Counted from the stretch's first letter, positions 44,001-53,244 are shown. The stretch is 64,000 nt of DNA from Streptomyces pluripotens (GCF_000802245.2 NZ_CP021080.1:248001-312000); one strand, 5' to 3'. The notes: generated by a model from the letters alone, not told the origin. A program made the numbers and translations.

Positions 44001-44275
44001 CCGGACGAGCCTCCGGCCGTACGCCCAAGAGCGGCACGGCCCGGACCGGCAGGGTGCCGTGCAGCAAGCGGTGCTCGGCCGGATGGCGGAGCGAACAGCC
44101 CCGTGGAGCGACGAAACCGCGCGGGCGAAGGCCGGCCGCACCGCCTCGGGCACCTCGGTGTCGCACAGCATCCGTGGGCGGTTGGCGGCGGCGACGCCGC
44201 GCGGTCCCATGCCGGCGGGCGCAATCCCCGGTCGGCCACGTTCGGCGCACGCGGGGAACGGGAACAGGCCATGGG

Positions 44276-45529
44276 ATGCACGACGTACGAAAGTGGACCG
44301 CTGGACTGCTGCGCCTGCTGGGGCGTCGCCGGGAACCGGTGGTCGTCCAGACGCTGCGGTCGGCCACGGCGGCGACGATCGCCTACGTCATCGCGCTCCG
44401 GCTGAGCCCCGAGCCGGCCCCGCTCACCGCGCCGCTGACCGCGCTGCTGGTCGTCCAGGTGACCTTCTACGCCACGCTCACCAACGGCATCCGCCGCGTG
44501 AACTCGGTGGTGGCAGGCGTGCTGGTGGCCGTCGCCTTCAGCGGGCTGGTGGGGCTGACCTGGTGGAGCCTCGCCCTGCTGATCGTGGCCTCGCTGACCG
44601 TGGGCCACCTGGTGCGGGTTGACGAGTACGTTGCCGAAGTGGCGATCAGCGCCATGCTGGTGCTCGGCGTGACCACCGTCGGGTTCACCGCATGGGCGCG
44701 GATCGTGGAGACGCTGATCGGCGCGGTGGTCGGGACTGCCTGCAATCTGCTGCTCCCGCCCCCGGTGTGGGTGGACGAGGCGGGTCGGTCGATCGAGGAC
44801 CTGGCCCGCCGGGTGCGGCAGTTGATGCTGCGGATGGGAGAGGAGGCGGCGGGCCGCACTCCCTGGGAGCAGGCGGCCGAGCGACTGCACGAAGCCCGCC
44901 GGCTGGACCACGACATCACCCAGGTGGACGCCGCGCTGCGGCAGGCCGAGGACAGTCTGCGGCTCAACCCGCGCGTCAAGGAGGGGCTGCTGCACCGGGT
45001 GGTACTGCGCACCGGCCTGGATACCCTGGAGATCTGCACGGTGGTCCTGCGGGTACTCGCCCGCTCGTTCACGGACCTGGCCAAGGCCCGCGGTTCCGAG
45101 GAGCTGTTCCCACCCCGGGTCGGCTCGACCGTGGCGCAGTTGCTGTCGGAGATCGCCGACGCGGTGGTCAGCTTCGCCGTCCTGGTGACCACCCCCCTGA
45201 GCGAGAACGCCGAGTCGGCGGAGGCGCGGCTCACAGCCGAACTGCACACGGCCGCCAGTACCCGGGACCGGCTGGCCGGACTGCTGCAGGAGGAGATCCG
45301 CGAGGACTGGGCGAACTGGCAGTTGCTGGGGGCTGCGCTGGCCGAAACGACCCGGATCATCGACGAGCTGAACACCGAGCACCGCACCCGGCGCCTGCTG
45401 GAGGAACTGGACCGGGTCTCCCGGGAGCAGCGGGCGAAGCTGCCGCGGATGACCCGGCTGCGCGAGCGCCTCGGCGTCCAGGAGGAGCTGTGGCGGAACC
45501 GTACCGGCCTCGGCGGGCGTTCTCGGTGA
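44276..45529 (+). CDS. FUSC/aromatic acid exporter-like membrane protein
   Basis: 417 residues. Four to six N-terminal helices (ATAATIAYVIALRL, LTALLVVQVTFYATL, VVAGVLVAVAFSGLVGLTWWSLALLIVASLTVGHLV, ISAMLVLGVTTVGFTAWARIVETLIGAVVGTACNLLLPP) are followed by a long helical cytoplasmic part, matching the ArAE/FUSC (AaeB-like) family. Members export aromatic acids or fusaric acid. The ATG at 44276 is the first start after the FBP gene; there is no strong ribosome binding site. It is probably cotranscribed with the following gene. Confidence 0.82.
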   Translation: MHDVRKWTAGLLRLLGRRREPVVVQTLRSATAATIAYVIALRLSPEPAPLTAPLTALLVVQVTFYATLTNGIRRVNSVVAGVLVAVAFSGLVGLTWWSLALLIVASLTVGHLVRVDEYVAEVAISAMLVLGVTTVGFTAWARIVETLIGAVVGTACNLLLPPPVWVDEAGRSIEDLARRVRQLMLRMGEEAAGRTPWEQAAERLHEARRLDHDITQVDAALRQAEDSLRLNPRVKEGLLHRVVLRTGLDTLEICTVVLRVLARSFTDLAKARGSEELFPPRVGSTVAQLLSEIADAVVSFAVLVTTPLSENAESAEARLTAELHTAASTRDRLAGLLQEEIREDWANWQLLGAALAETTRIIDELNTEHRTRRLLEELDRVSREQRAKLPRMTRLRERLGVQEELWRNRTGLGGRSR

Positions 45530-45576
45530 GGCAGGCGCCGGGACGGTACCGGCGCGGGACACAAGGGGGTACACGG

Positions 45577-46629
45577 ATGACCGGCGTCGGGGCACGGATC
45601 GACGGGAACACACTGCGGCTACCGGGTGGGGTGGCGGTGCGGTTCATCCGCACGCTGCGCCTGCCCGAGACGGGGACGCATCCGCTGCCGCCGGGCCTGG
45701 GCGAGTTCCCGGTCCGGCGGGTCGCGGACTACGGCGACACGGTCCCTGAGGAGTGGCGGACGCGCGGTGGCGTGATGCTACCGATGTACCTCCGCGAGGC
45801 CATGTGGCTGAGTTTCGCTGGTACGTCGGAGCCGGCCGCGCTGCAGGTCGGGGTGGGGAAGGTGTGCGCGGTGTCGGGCGAGCCTTGGAGCGACCGGCTC
45901 TCCCAGAATCCGCAGAACTACGTGGTGCTGCCCCGCCAGCCGTGGCTGGACGGCATCAACTCCGGCAAGGGCACAGTCCGCCAGTTCGTCGCCGTACCCC
46001 TCGGCCTGGGCGCGACGGTGGAGGGGCAGGTCACCGGCGAGGAGGTGTGGGGCGGGGTCCAGTTGCGGTCGTTCCCGCTCAGGAAGGACGTCCTGGCAGA
46101 GTTGCGGCGCCGCGAGCGGGAGCGCCGCGAGCGGGAGCGCTCGACGGCGCAGGGGGGCTTGTACGGGGCGGCCATGCCGATGATGGCGTCCGCCCCCGAC
46201 GCCTCCCCACGTCCCCCGGCGGGGGGCGCGGCGCCCAGGCGCCGTGCCGCCGCGATGGGCCTCGGCGTCGGTGGTTCGATGCGGCAGGAGGTCTACCGGG
46301 ATGACCGGCCGCTCTCGGACTGGTCCGAGGAGCCCGCCGGACGCGTGTTCGTGCACCTGGTCACGCCTCCGGACTGGCGACGGATCACCGGCGAGGCTCC
46401 CCCGTCGTCGCCGGTGGACCGGGCGGCGTACACACGAGCGGGACTGCCCTGGTACGACTACTACGACGCGGACGCCGCTGACCTCGCCCCCGCGGAAACC
46501 CTCCAGCCGGTCAAACCGGTCGGCGACTGGCTGGGAGCCGATCCGGACCCGTGGCAGCCGCCGTCCCCCGACCAGGTGACACCGCTGAAGGACGCGCCAG
46601 GCGAGCCTGTGGAGGACGGGGAGTGGTAG
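45577..46629 (+). CDS. Conserved hypothetical protein, Streptomyces type
   Basis: 350 residues. The N-terminal domain (about 1-190; LRLPETGTHPLPPGLGEFPVRRVADYG, AMWLSFAGTSEPAALQVGVGKVCAVSG, QPWLDGINSGKGTVRQFVAVPLG) resembles the integral-beta type conserved hypotheticals of actinobacteria. A coiled-coil-like run RRRERERRERERS follows, then a Pro/Ala hinge and a C-terminal domain (VFVHLVTPPDWRRITGE, YTRAGLPWYDYYDAD). No function recognised. The ATG is preceded by AAGGGGG. It is 48 bp after the FUSC gene. Confidence 0.72.
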   Translation: MTGVGARIDGNTLRLPGGVAVRFIRTLRLPETGTHPLPPGLGEFPVRRVADYGDTVPEEWRTRGGVMLPMYLREAMWLSFAGTSEPAALQVGVGKVCAVSGEPWSDRLSQNPQNYVVLPRQPWLDGINSGKGTVRQFVAVPLGLGATVEGQVTGEEVWGGVQLRSFPLRKDVLAELRRRERERRERERSTAQGGLYGAAMPMMASAPDASPRPPAGGAAPRRRAAAMGLGVGGSMRQEVYRDDRPLSDWSEEPAGRVFVHLVTPPDWRRITGEAPPSSPVDRAAYTRAGLPWYDYYDADAADLAPAETLQPVKPVGDWLGADPDPWQPPSPDQVTPLKDAPGEPVEDGEW

Positions 46630-46696
46630 AGCGCTCGCCGGACCGCGCGGACCCGGACCGCAGCGGACCGCGTGCCCGGCCGGCGAACCGTTCGTC

Positions 46697-47422
46697 TCAC
46701 CCGTCGCCGTCGGCGCGCTGCCACTGCAGCGCACTGGGGCAGGTGGCGGCGTTCGCCTGCCCCAGCAGGACGTGCATCCGCTCGGTGAGCTGGGCGATGT
46801 CGTCGGCGGGCGCGTGGAAAGGCAGCCGGACGTCGCCGTGGGCGCGGGTGCGTTCGATGCGCAGAGTCAGCCCGTGCCGGTCGACGGCGAGGGGCACCAC
46901 CCGAGTGGCGGCGTGCAGGCTCTCCGGCCGCACCAGACGGGTGAGCCACTCGACGGCATCCGGGTGAGCGTCGGCGAGGTGGGTGAGCAGCCGGGGCTCG
47001 ACATCGGTGAGGGGGTCGGGCCGAGCGGCGGCGAACTCGTCGAGGTCGACGAGTTCGGCCCCGGACGACTGCCGCAGGACCACCCGGGCGGGCCGGAAGA
47101 GGACGGCACGGCCGGCCGGGACGAGCCGGCCGGCGAGCCGGAGCCGGGCACGGATCCGGTTGCACACCGGGACGGGCGCCACGTCGGCGAACTCCAGCAC
47201 GGCGGAAGGCTCCTGACGCGGGGCGCACAGGGCCACCGCGAACAGGGAGCTGTCATCGGGCACCGCCAGGCGTACCGCACCCTCGGCGGTCATGGTGTGC
47301 GCGCCGACGTGCTCCTCACGGACACCGTCCGCGGTCACCACGCAAGACCACGCGGCGGCCAGCACCGATCTTGCCCGTTCGGCCACACCGGGTACGGCCG
47401 TCCAGTCCTGCGTGTCACCCAT
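46697..47422 (-). CDS. DUF2470 (HugZ-like) protein under iron-box control
   Basis: 241 residues. The N-terminal two thirds fit a flavin-reductase-like split barrel (SCVVTADGVREEHVGAHTMT, SSLFAVALCAPRQEPSAVLEFADVA), and the C-terminal LLTHLADAHPDAVEWLTRLV is the DUF2470 signature. This arrangement occurs in HugZ-type heme-handling proteins, so heme iron use is plausible but the heme ligand cannot be confirmed. The ATG at 47422 follows GGAAGGGG. The iron box at 47440-47458, just upstream, argues for induction under iron limitation. Confidence 0.85.
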   Translation of the reverse strand: MGDTQDWTAVPGVAERARSVLAAAWSCVVTADGVREEHVGAHTMTAEGAVRLAVPDDSSLFAVALCAPRQEPSAVLEFADVAPVPVCNRIRARLRLAGRLVPAGRAVLFRPARVVLRQSSGAELVDLDEFAAARPDPLTDVEPRLLTHLADAHPDAVEWLTRLVRPESLHAATRVVPLAVDRHGLTLRIERTRAHGDVRLPFHAPADDIAQLTERMHVLLGQANAATCPSALQWQRADGDG

Positions 47423-47439
47423 ACCAAGACCCCTTCCCA

Positions 47440-47458
47440 TTAGGTAAGCCTTGCCTAA
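47440..47458 (-). promoter_or_regulatory. IdeR/DmdR-type iron box
   Basis: TTAGGTAAGCCTTGCCTAA matches the DtxR-family consensus (TTAGGTTAGGCTAACCTAA) in 15 of 19 positions, including both TTAGG/CCTAA ends. It is 17 bp upstream of the DUF2470 start codon, where a repressor bound with Fe2+ would block transcription. Confidence 0.85.
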
Positions 47459-47640
47459 CTTATCGAAGGGTGGGCTGCACGCCAACCACGCCCCCGCACG
47501 ACGCCGTGCGAAGAGAGCGCAACGCCCGGCCAGGAATTACGGCAGGGGTCGGTAGTCCGGAGGCCCGAGCCTCGCCCGGTTGGTCGGTAGATCGAAGGCG
47601 GATCGGGCTGCTCGACCTTGGACGCGAATCCGTTCACGCA

Positions 47641-48243
47641 TCAGGCGATGACGCCCAGCAGTGCCCGGGCACACAGGTCCCGCACCTGCTCCCGGGTCGG
47701 TTCCCCCTCCCGCAGCCACTCCAGGCAGACGGCGGTGGTGAAGGCGAGCCAGCCACGCACGGCCAGACGCACCTGCGGCGCTCCCTCGCAGGACCCGAAC
47801 TCGGGGTCCGCCGCCAACGCCGCCAGGATCTGCTGTTCCTGGGCGGCCAACGCCCGCCGGTAGACCCGGCGCACGGCCTGGTCACCGGCCGCGTCGGCCC
47901 GGTGGAAGGCACGGAAGCCGTGGGCGTGGGCGTGGGCGTAGGCGAGATAGGTGTCGATGCCCGCCGCGAGCTGTTCGCGGACCGGCACTCCCGGCACGGC
48001 TGCCGTCAGGCGCAGCATCCGCTCGCTCTCCCGCTCGACGACCGCGGCGAAGAAGTCCCGCTTGGTCGGGAAGTAGTGGTACAGCAGCCCGCGGGAAACC
48101 CCGGCGATCTCGGCGACCTGCTCGATCCACACGTCGTCGTAGGGGCTCTCCGAGAACAGTCGCGCGCCGACCGACAACAACTGCTCACGACGCTCCTCGG
48201 TGCTGAGTCTGCGCCGGGCACGCTCCCCCTGGTTCGCGGGCAT
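47641..48243 (-). CDS. TetR-family regulator divergent from a CYP102-like P450
   Basis: 200 residues. The HTH is clear (ARLFSESPYDDVWIEQVAEIAGVSRGLLYHYFPTKRDFFAAVV, about 27-69). The ATG at 48241-48243 begins PANQGERARRRLSTEERREQ. The P450 starts 118 bp away on the other strand, like BM3R1 and CYP102A1 in Bacillus megaterium, where fatty acids and barbiturates relieve repression. A pseudo-palindrome at 48297-48312 is a candidate operator. Confidence 0.9.
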   Translation of the reverse strand: MPANQGERARRRLSTEERREQLLSVGARLFSESPYDDVWIEQVAEIAGVSRGLLYHYFPTKRDFFAAVVERESERMLRLTAAVPGVPVREQLAAGIDTYLAYAHAHAHGFRAFHRADAAGDQAVRRVYRRALAAQEQQILAALAADPEFGSCEGAPQVRLAVRGWLAFTTAVCLEWLREGEPTREQVRDLCARALLGVIA

Positions 48244-48296
48244 GGCGTCACCTTACTTGACGCCGCTTCAGCCGGCGGCCCACACTGAAACCACTA

Positions 48297-48312
48297 TTGA
48301 ACTCACGTACAA
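48297..48312. promoter_or_regulatory. Candidate TetR operator, imperfect dyad
   Basis: TTGAACTCACGTACAA has matching TTG.AC and GT.CAA ends around a 4-bp unmatched centre. It lies between the divergent starts of the TetR and the P450. Confidence 0.45.
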
Positions 48313-48361
48313 CACGCCCGAAACAGGTTCAACGGCCCGCTGGATCAAGGGAGATCGCGTC

Positions 48362-49957
48362 ATGGCGGAGACGACGGATACTGGGCTGGCGAAGGGTTTC
48401 CGGAGCGCCGAGCACGGCTGGCCCGAGTTGCACCGCATACCCCACCCGCCGCGCCGGCTGCCGCTGCTGGGCGATGTGCTCGGCGCCGACCGGCGCCGGC
48501 CGCTGCAGGACTCCATGCGCTACGCACGCGAACTGGGCCCGGTCTTCCGCCGCCGGGCCTTCGGCAAGGAGTTCGTGTTCGTGTCGGGGGCACGGTTCGT
48601 CGCCGACCTCGCCGACGACTCACGATTCGCCAAGCACGTCGGGTTGGGGGTCGCCAACCTGCGGCCGGTGGCCGGGGACGGGCTGTTCACCGCCTACAAC
48701 CACGAACCGAACTGGCAGTTGGCACACGACGTCCTGGCTCCCGGCTTCAGCCGGGAGGCCATGGAGGGCTACCACGTGATGATGCTGGCGGTCGCCAGCA
48801 GGCTGACCGACCACTGGGACCGTCAGACGGCGGCCGGGCGCACGGTGGACGTTCCTGGGGACATGACCAAACTGACCCTGGAGACGATCGCACGGACCGG
48901 TTTCGGACACGATTTCGGTTCCTTCGAGCGGGACCGCCAGCACCCCTTCGTCACCGCGATGGTCGGCACGCTCACCTACGCCCAGCGACTGAACAGCGTG
49001 CCCGCCCCTCTGGCCCCGCTGTTGCTGCGCGCCGCCGCCCGGCGCAACGCGGCCGACGTGGCCTGCCTGGATCGCACGGTGGACGAGTTGGTCGCGGCCC
49101 GGCGCCGGTCGGGCGGCGGCAGTGGGGACCTGCTGGACCGCATGCTGGAGACGGCCCACCCGGAGACCGGCGAGAAACTGTCCGCCGAGAACGTCCGCAA
49201 GCAGGTGATCACATTCCTGGTGGCAGGCCACGAGACGACCTCGGGTGCACTCTCCTTCGCCCTGTACTACCTGGCCCGGCACCCGGAAGTCGCCGCCCGG
49301 GCCCGCGCGGAGGTGGACCGCGTCTGGGGCACCGACCCGCAGCCCGGCTACGGCCAGGTCGCCAAGCTGCGCTACCTCCGCCGGGTGCTGGACGAGTCAC
49401 TGCGGCTGTGGCCGACCGCTCCGGCCTTCGCACGCGAGGCCCGGCACGACACGGTGCTCGCCGAGGAGCATCCGATGCGCCGGGGGGCGTGGGCGCTGGT
49501 ACTGACTCCGATGCTCCACCGGGATCCAGAGGTGTGGGGGGATGACGCCGAGCAGTTCGCCCCGGACCGGTTCGACGCGGCCGCCGTACGCGCCCGGCCG
49601 CCACACGCCTTCAAGCCGTTCGGCACCGGGGCACGGGCGTGCATCGGCCGCCAGTTCGCCCTCCACGAGGCGACCCTCATCCTCGGCCTGCTGCTGCGTC
49701 GCTACGACGTGCGGGCCGACCCGACCTACCGGCTGTGCGTCACCGAGCGGCTGACCGTGATGCCGGCGGGGCTGCGACTGCACCTGGAGCGTCGGCCCGC
49801 CGCGCCGGCCAGGCAGCCGGTGCCCGAACCCGCACGGGAGGAGGTCCCCGGGCCGACCGGTCACCGGCCTACCGCCGGAGCGGTCGCACCCGTCACGGTG
49901 CCGGACGACGTCCCCGGATCGACCTCCCCCTGTCCGGCGCACCGGGCGGACGGCTGA
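48362..49957 (+). CDS. Cytochrome P450 of the CYP102 heme-domain type without reductase
   Basis: 531 residues. The body (about 20-470) aligns by eye with the heme domain of the CYP102 fusion in this window: DGLFTAYNHEPNW, GYHVMM, DMTKLTLETI, AGHETTSGALSFALYYLAR with His290, RLWPTAPAF and FGTGARACIG with Cys427. The chain ends with a Pro-rich tail of about 60 residues where the FMN domain would begin, so it depends on a separate reductase. Whether this is an ancestral or a shortened form is open. The ATG follows GGGAG. Divergent from the TetR at 47641. Confidence 0.9.
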   Translation: MAETTDTGLAKGFRSAEHGWPELHRIPHPPRRLPLLGDVLGADRRRPLQDSMRYARELGPVFRRRAFGKEFVFVSGARFVADLADDSRFAKHVGLGVANLRPVAGDGLFTAYNHEPNWQLAHDVLAPGFSREAMEGYHVMMLAVASRLTDHWDRQTAAGRTVDVPGDMTKLTLETIARTGFGHDFGSFERDRQHPFVTAMVGTLTYAQRLNSVPAPLAPLLLRAAARRNAADVACLDRTVDELVAARRRSGGGSGDLLDRMLETAHPETGEKLSAENVRKQVITFLVAGHETTSGALSFALYYLARHPEVAARARAEVDRVWGTDPQPGYGQVAKLRYLRRVLDESLRLWPTAPAFAREARHDTVLAEEHPMRRGAWALVLTPMLHRDPEVWGDDAEQFAPDRFDAAAVRARPPHAFKPFGTGARACIGRQFALHEATLILGLLLRRYDVRADPTYRLCVTERLTVMPAGLRLHLERRPAAPARQPVPEPAREEVPGPTGHRPTAGAVAPVTVPDDVPGSTSPCPAHRADG

Positions 49958-50024
49958 CCCGGCGGCCGGGTCCCCTCGTATGCCCCGGGACAGGGCCGAC
50001 CCGGTGCGTCCGCCCGTCACAGGG

Positions 50025-50768
50025 CTACCTGCTGAACAGTTCGAAGGCCACCGCCGGCGTGCCGCCGAACCGTTCCCCGGTGGCCTCCGCGTTCGAGGTC
50101 AGGAAGGCACGGGCGTAAGCTTCGGGATCCTGGTCGGTCAACGCCTCGATGTAGGTACGGTGTTCGAGCAGTGAGTACACCGCACGCTCCAGGCCGGGTC
50201 TGGCGTCGACGGCGTGGGTGGGGCGGCTGGAACCGGCGACGGCGACCCAGCGGACACCGTTCCACGACTGAAGTCCCTGCTCGGCGAGTTCCGGGAAGAT
50301 CCAGCGGTTGCCGGCGTCCGAGGCCGCGTCCAGGGTGGCACGACCGACGGCGACGTGGTCCGGGGTGTTCCAGGCGACACCACCCCAGGTGTCGCGGTGG
50401 TTGAGGGTGATGACGAGTTCGGGTCGGTGTCGACGGATGGCGGCGGCGATGTCCCGTCGCAGTGCAGGGCCGTACTCGATCACGCCGTCCCGATGGCCGA
50501 GGAACTCCACGGCGGTGACGCCGACCACGGCCGCGCTGGCCCGTTGTTCGCGCTCGCGCAGCCGGCCGCACGTGGCGGGGTCCAGGGTGTCGATTCCGGC
50601 CTCGCCGCTCGTCGCCAGTACATAGGCGACCTCACGGCCGGCGTCGGTCCAAGCGGCGACGGCTGCCGAGCAGCCGTACTCCAGGTCGTCGGGGTGGGCC
50701 ACCACGGCCAGGGCGCGCTGCCAGTCGTCGGGCAGGGGCTGGAGCTCGGTGGTATTCGGCTCGGTCAT
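50025..50768 (-). CDS. PIG-L (LmbE-like) family deacetylase
   Basis: 247 residues. [14 protein letters not shown] carries the HPDD metal motif, [11 protein letters not shown] follows, and [26 protein letters not shown] supplies the second His motif. Members remove N-acetyl groups from GlcNAc conjugates such as mycothiol or bacillithiol precursors, and some act on lincosamide or teicoplanin-like intermediates. The start codon is the ATG 50766-50768. It is next to an integrase remnant and stands alone. Confidence 0.88.
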   Translation of the reverse strand: MTEPNTTELQPLPDDWQRALAVVAHPDDLEYGCSAAVAAWTDAGREVAYVLATSGEAGIDTLDPATCGRLREREQRASAAVVGVTAVEFLGHRDGVIEYGPALRRDIAAAIRRHRPELVITLNHRDTWGGVAWNTPDHVAVGRATLDAASDAGNRWIFPELAEQGLQSWNGVRWVAVAGSSRPTHAVDARPGLERAVYSLLEHRTYIEALTDQDPEAYARAFLTSNAEATGERFGGTPAVAFELFSR

Positions 50769-50904
50769 GGGCGGCAGACTAGTAGTGCTCTCCTGGGCGC
50801 TCGTGTCGTCATGGCCGTGTAGTAGTTGGCTGGTTGTGGGGAGGCTCGGGAGTTGCTGCGGTGCGCGGCCGGTTGGAGGGTGCGGCCCCGGCAAGGTCGC
50901 CGGC

Positions 50905-51186
50905 CCGCGCGCCCTCTGCCCGGACACCGGGCGTGCCCGGCTCTCGTACGGGCACGCCCGGATGCTGCTGGACGAGCACACGGCTCCGGGTGGCGCGAGC
51001 GGCACGGGCTGGGACCTGCACGAGTGGCGACACACCGGCCTCACCCACCTCGGCGAAGGCGGGGCGATCCTGCTCATGCTGATGGCGAAGTCCCCACGCA
51101 GGAAGGCGGAGAACGTACGGAAGTGTGTCCGCCCTCCCGGAGGCGATCACCGGAGTCACTGCCCTTCCCGCGCCCGGGAACAGTAG
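50905..51186 (+). pseudogene. C-terminal remnant of a tyrosine-recombinase (phage-type integrase)
   Basis: The fragment [31 protein letters not shown] and [21 protein letters not shown] matches the catalytic C-terminus of Streptomyces integrases, with the HxxRH box (HEWRH). The catalytic Tyr, expected at the Cys of RKCVRP, is missing, and no N-terminal domain precedes it (the upstream frame has shadow-like composition). It marks a former integrative element. Confidence 0.72.
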
Positions 51187-51201
51187 GCGCTGAGCCCGGG
51201 C

Positions 51202-52014
51202 CTACAGGGCGAAGACGCGGCGAGCGTTGCCGGACAGGAAGAGCTCGCGTGCTTCCTCGTCGAGTTCCAGTCGGTCCAGGTGTTCCAGGGCCTGGGCGGG
51301 GCTGATCATCGGGTAGTTCGTGCCGAAGAGGACTTTGCGGCGGCCCCGGCCGCGCAGGTAGTCCACGAGTGCGGCCGGGTAGCGGCGGGCGGTGTAGGCA
51401 CTGGTGTCGATGTAGACGTTCTCGTGTTTGTCCGCGACCGCGATCATCTCCGTCGTCCACGGGTAGCCGATGTGCCCGCAGACGATGGTCAACTCCGGGA
51501 AATCCAGCGCTACCTGGTCGATGTAGGGGATCGGCCGCCCGGTCTCCGACGGTTTGCGTGGGCCGGTATGCCCGACCTGGGTACAGAAGGGGACACCGAG
51601 CTCGACGCATTCCGTGTACAGCGGGTAGTACAGCCGGTCGGTGGGCGGCAGCTCCCACAGCCACGGCACCACCCGCAGGGCCACGAACCCCAGCTCCTGA
51701 ACAGCCCGCCGTAGCTCCCGCACTGCCTCCATGGGCCGGGCCAGGTCGGCGCCCGCCACCCCGCGCAGCCGGCCGCCCGCCTCGGCGACGAACCCGGCCA
51801 CCTCATCGTTGCTGATCAGCGCACCCTGCGGCCCATACCAGGCAGCCGACAGGCCGATCTCCACGTCCGCTGCCCTCAACGCGGCCACCGTCAGTTCCAC
51901 CGGCAGTGCCTCCTCCAGGAGCCCGCGCCCGGTCCATCTCCGCAAGGACTCGAACATCTCGTGATTGGAGTGGCGCAAGGTCGGATGCTGCATCCACGCA
52001 TCGATGACCGGCAC
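51202..52014 (-). CDS. Amidohydrolase-family protein (ACMSD-like, PF04909)
   Basis: 270 residues. VIDAWMQHPT at the N-terminus, IVCGHIGYPWTTEM, and VLFGTNYPMISPAQALEHLD are typical of the amidohydrolase-2/ACMSD group with a TIM barrel. The first metal pair (usually HxH) is reduced here to a single His in MQHPT, so activity needs checking. The GTG start (52012-52014) follows AGAAGGGG. A 14-bp palindrome lies 52 bp upstream of the start. Confidence 0.82.
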   Translation of the reverse strand: MPVIDAWMQHPTLRHSNHEMFESLRRWTGRGLLEEALPVELTVAALRAADVEIGLSAAWYGPQGALISNDEVAGFVAEAGGRLRGVAGADLARPMEAVRELRRAVQELGFVALRVVPWLWELPPTDRLYYPLYTECVELGVPFCTQVGHTGPRKPSETGRPIPYIDQVALDFPELTIVCGHIGYPWTTEMIAVADKHENVYIDTSAYTARRYPAALVDYLRGRGRRKVLFGTNYPMISPAQALEHLDRLELDEEARELFLSGNARRVFAL

Positions 52015-52065
52015 GGTTCTGGCCCCTTCTCCCGGCCGCTGCGGTGAGCAGACCCCACCAGCGAC

Positions 52066-52079
52066 TAAGCGATCGCTTA
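52066..52079. promoter_or_regulatory. Perfect 14-bp palindromic operator
   Basis: TAAGCGATCGCTTA is an exact dyad placed 52 bp upstream of the amidohydrolase start. It has the look of a TetR-family operator; no TetR gene is adjacent, so the regulator would be elsewhere. Confidence 0.6.
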
Positions 52080-52128
52080 CCCGAATCCTAGCGGGAACCC
52101 GGTCGGTGGGCTACCAATCAGTAGGGAC

Positions 52129-52644
52129 GTGCGGGCTTTCGGAGGCTGGAGCCATTGCTGCGGCGTCATCCACCACGGTCCGGGGTACCGGGTGATGACG
52201 AACTCGCCGGTGTACGACCAGCAACTCGCCCTGAACGTGTACTGGGACCTGATCGGCGGGAACCGCATGCTGCCGGGAACGATCAGCGGCGCGGACCGGT
52301 TCGTTCGGTTGAACTACAACCTCAAGAGCTCTCCGGAGTACGAGGACCGGAGGATGACGGTGGCGTCGGTGTTCTCCCAGATGCGGGCGATCGGCGTGCC
52401 GTTGGGCCTGGAGGATCCCGATCGCCCCAACGTCTCCACGTTGTGGCGCGCGATCGCCGATCACGACGCCAAGCGCTACCACTTCGAGTCGACGGTCGAG
52501 CCGTCGGTGATGTGGGTGGACCCGGACAAGGTGGATCTGGCTTCCGAAGCCGAGGCGATGGCGGTCGACAGGGCCCGGGACGGGCTGGCCGGAGAGGTCT
52601 CCGCCGAGTTCCGACCGCGGGAACCGTTCACATTCTTGGCTTGA
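52129..52644 (+). pseudogene. C-terminal fragment of a linear amide C-N hydrolase (choloylglycine hydrolase family)
   Basis: The segment VMTNSPVYDQQLALN, then GTISGADRFVRLNYNL, MTVASVFSQMRAIGVPLG and HDAKRYHFESTVEPSVMWVD corresponds to the second half of penicillin-V-acylase/bile-salt-hydrolase-like Ntn hydrolases. The N-terminal half, with the nucleophile Cys, is missing upstream: only a few residues precede it and the DNA before is unrelated. Most likely a truncated relic. A 171-codon frame remains intact. Confidence 0.72.
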
Positions 52645-53244
52645 GTCCGGTTGCGGATTAACCGGGCCGTCGTCCGCCACGGGCGGAGCAGGAGAGGGGC
52701 CATCACCGCTGCGCGGCATCCGGGCCGTGCGCTCCGGCATCAAGGCGGCGCCCGGGCCCGTATCCGGCGTCCGGCCCGGGCAGCCGGGTTCACGACGACG
52801 CCGGACGAAATCGCCATGGGCGGAGAATTCAGACGACTCCTCAGGCATCGATCCCCCACCCCACGGGCCGACATCGTGGTCCTCCTTGCCTTCGCAGCCG
52901 ACGCCGGCAAGCAGATGCTCGAATCCAGCACTTCGGTCAGCGAGACCCAGGACCGTCCACGGCGCTTCCTCTCCGCGGCCGGGCGCGGGAGCAGCGCCCT
53001 CGACGCCACGCTGAGTTCGCTGATCATCAGTCACTGGCGGCCGGGCCGGGCGGAGCCGCCGATTGGAGGAGACCCTGGTGGCGCTGGACGCCCAGAGTAT
53101 CCACGCGGCTGCGCATCGCGCTCACCATCATCCGGTCGATCCGACCTTCCGCATCGCGTCGGCCAGGACGGCCACGAAGGCTGTCCCCCGTGACGTCCGC
53201 CGACCAGCGCCGATGCCGCTGGTCCGACCAGGCGTGTTCATGCC
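52645..53244. other. About 600 bp with no recognisable gene
   Basis: Frames exist on both strands but lack family character and ribosome binding sites. Flanked by an Ntn-hydrolase fragment and a hydrolase gene, the stretch is probably decayed coding DNA. Confidence 0.4.

Noticed and set aside
43661..45613. 650-residue minus-strand open frame
   Set aside because: Antisense to the FBP and FUSC genes, which have clear families and ribosome binding sites.
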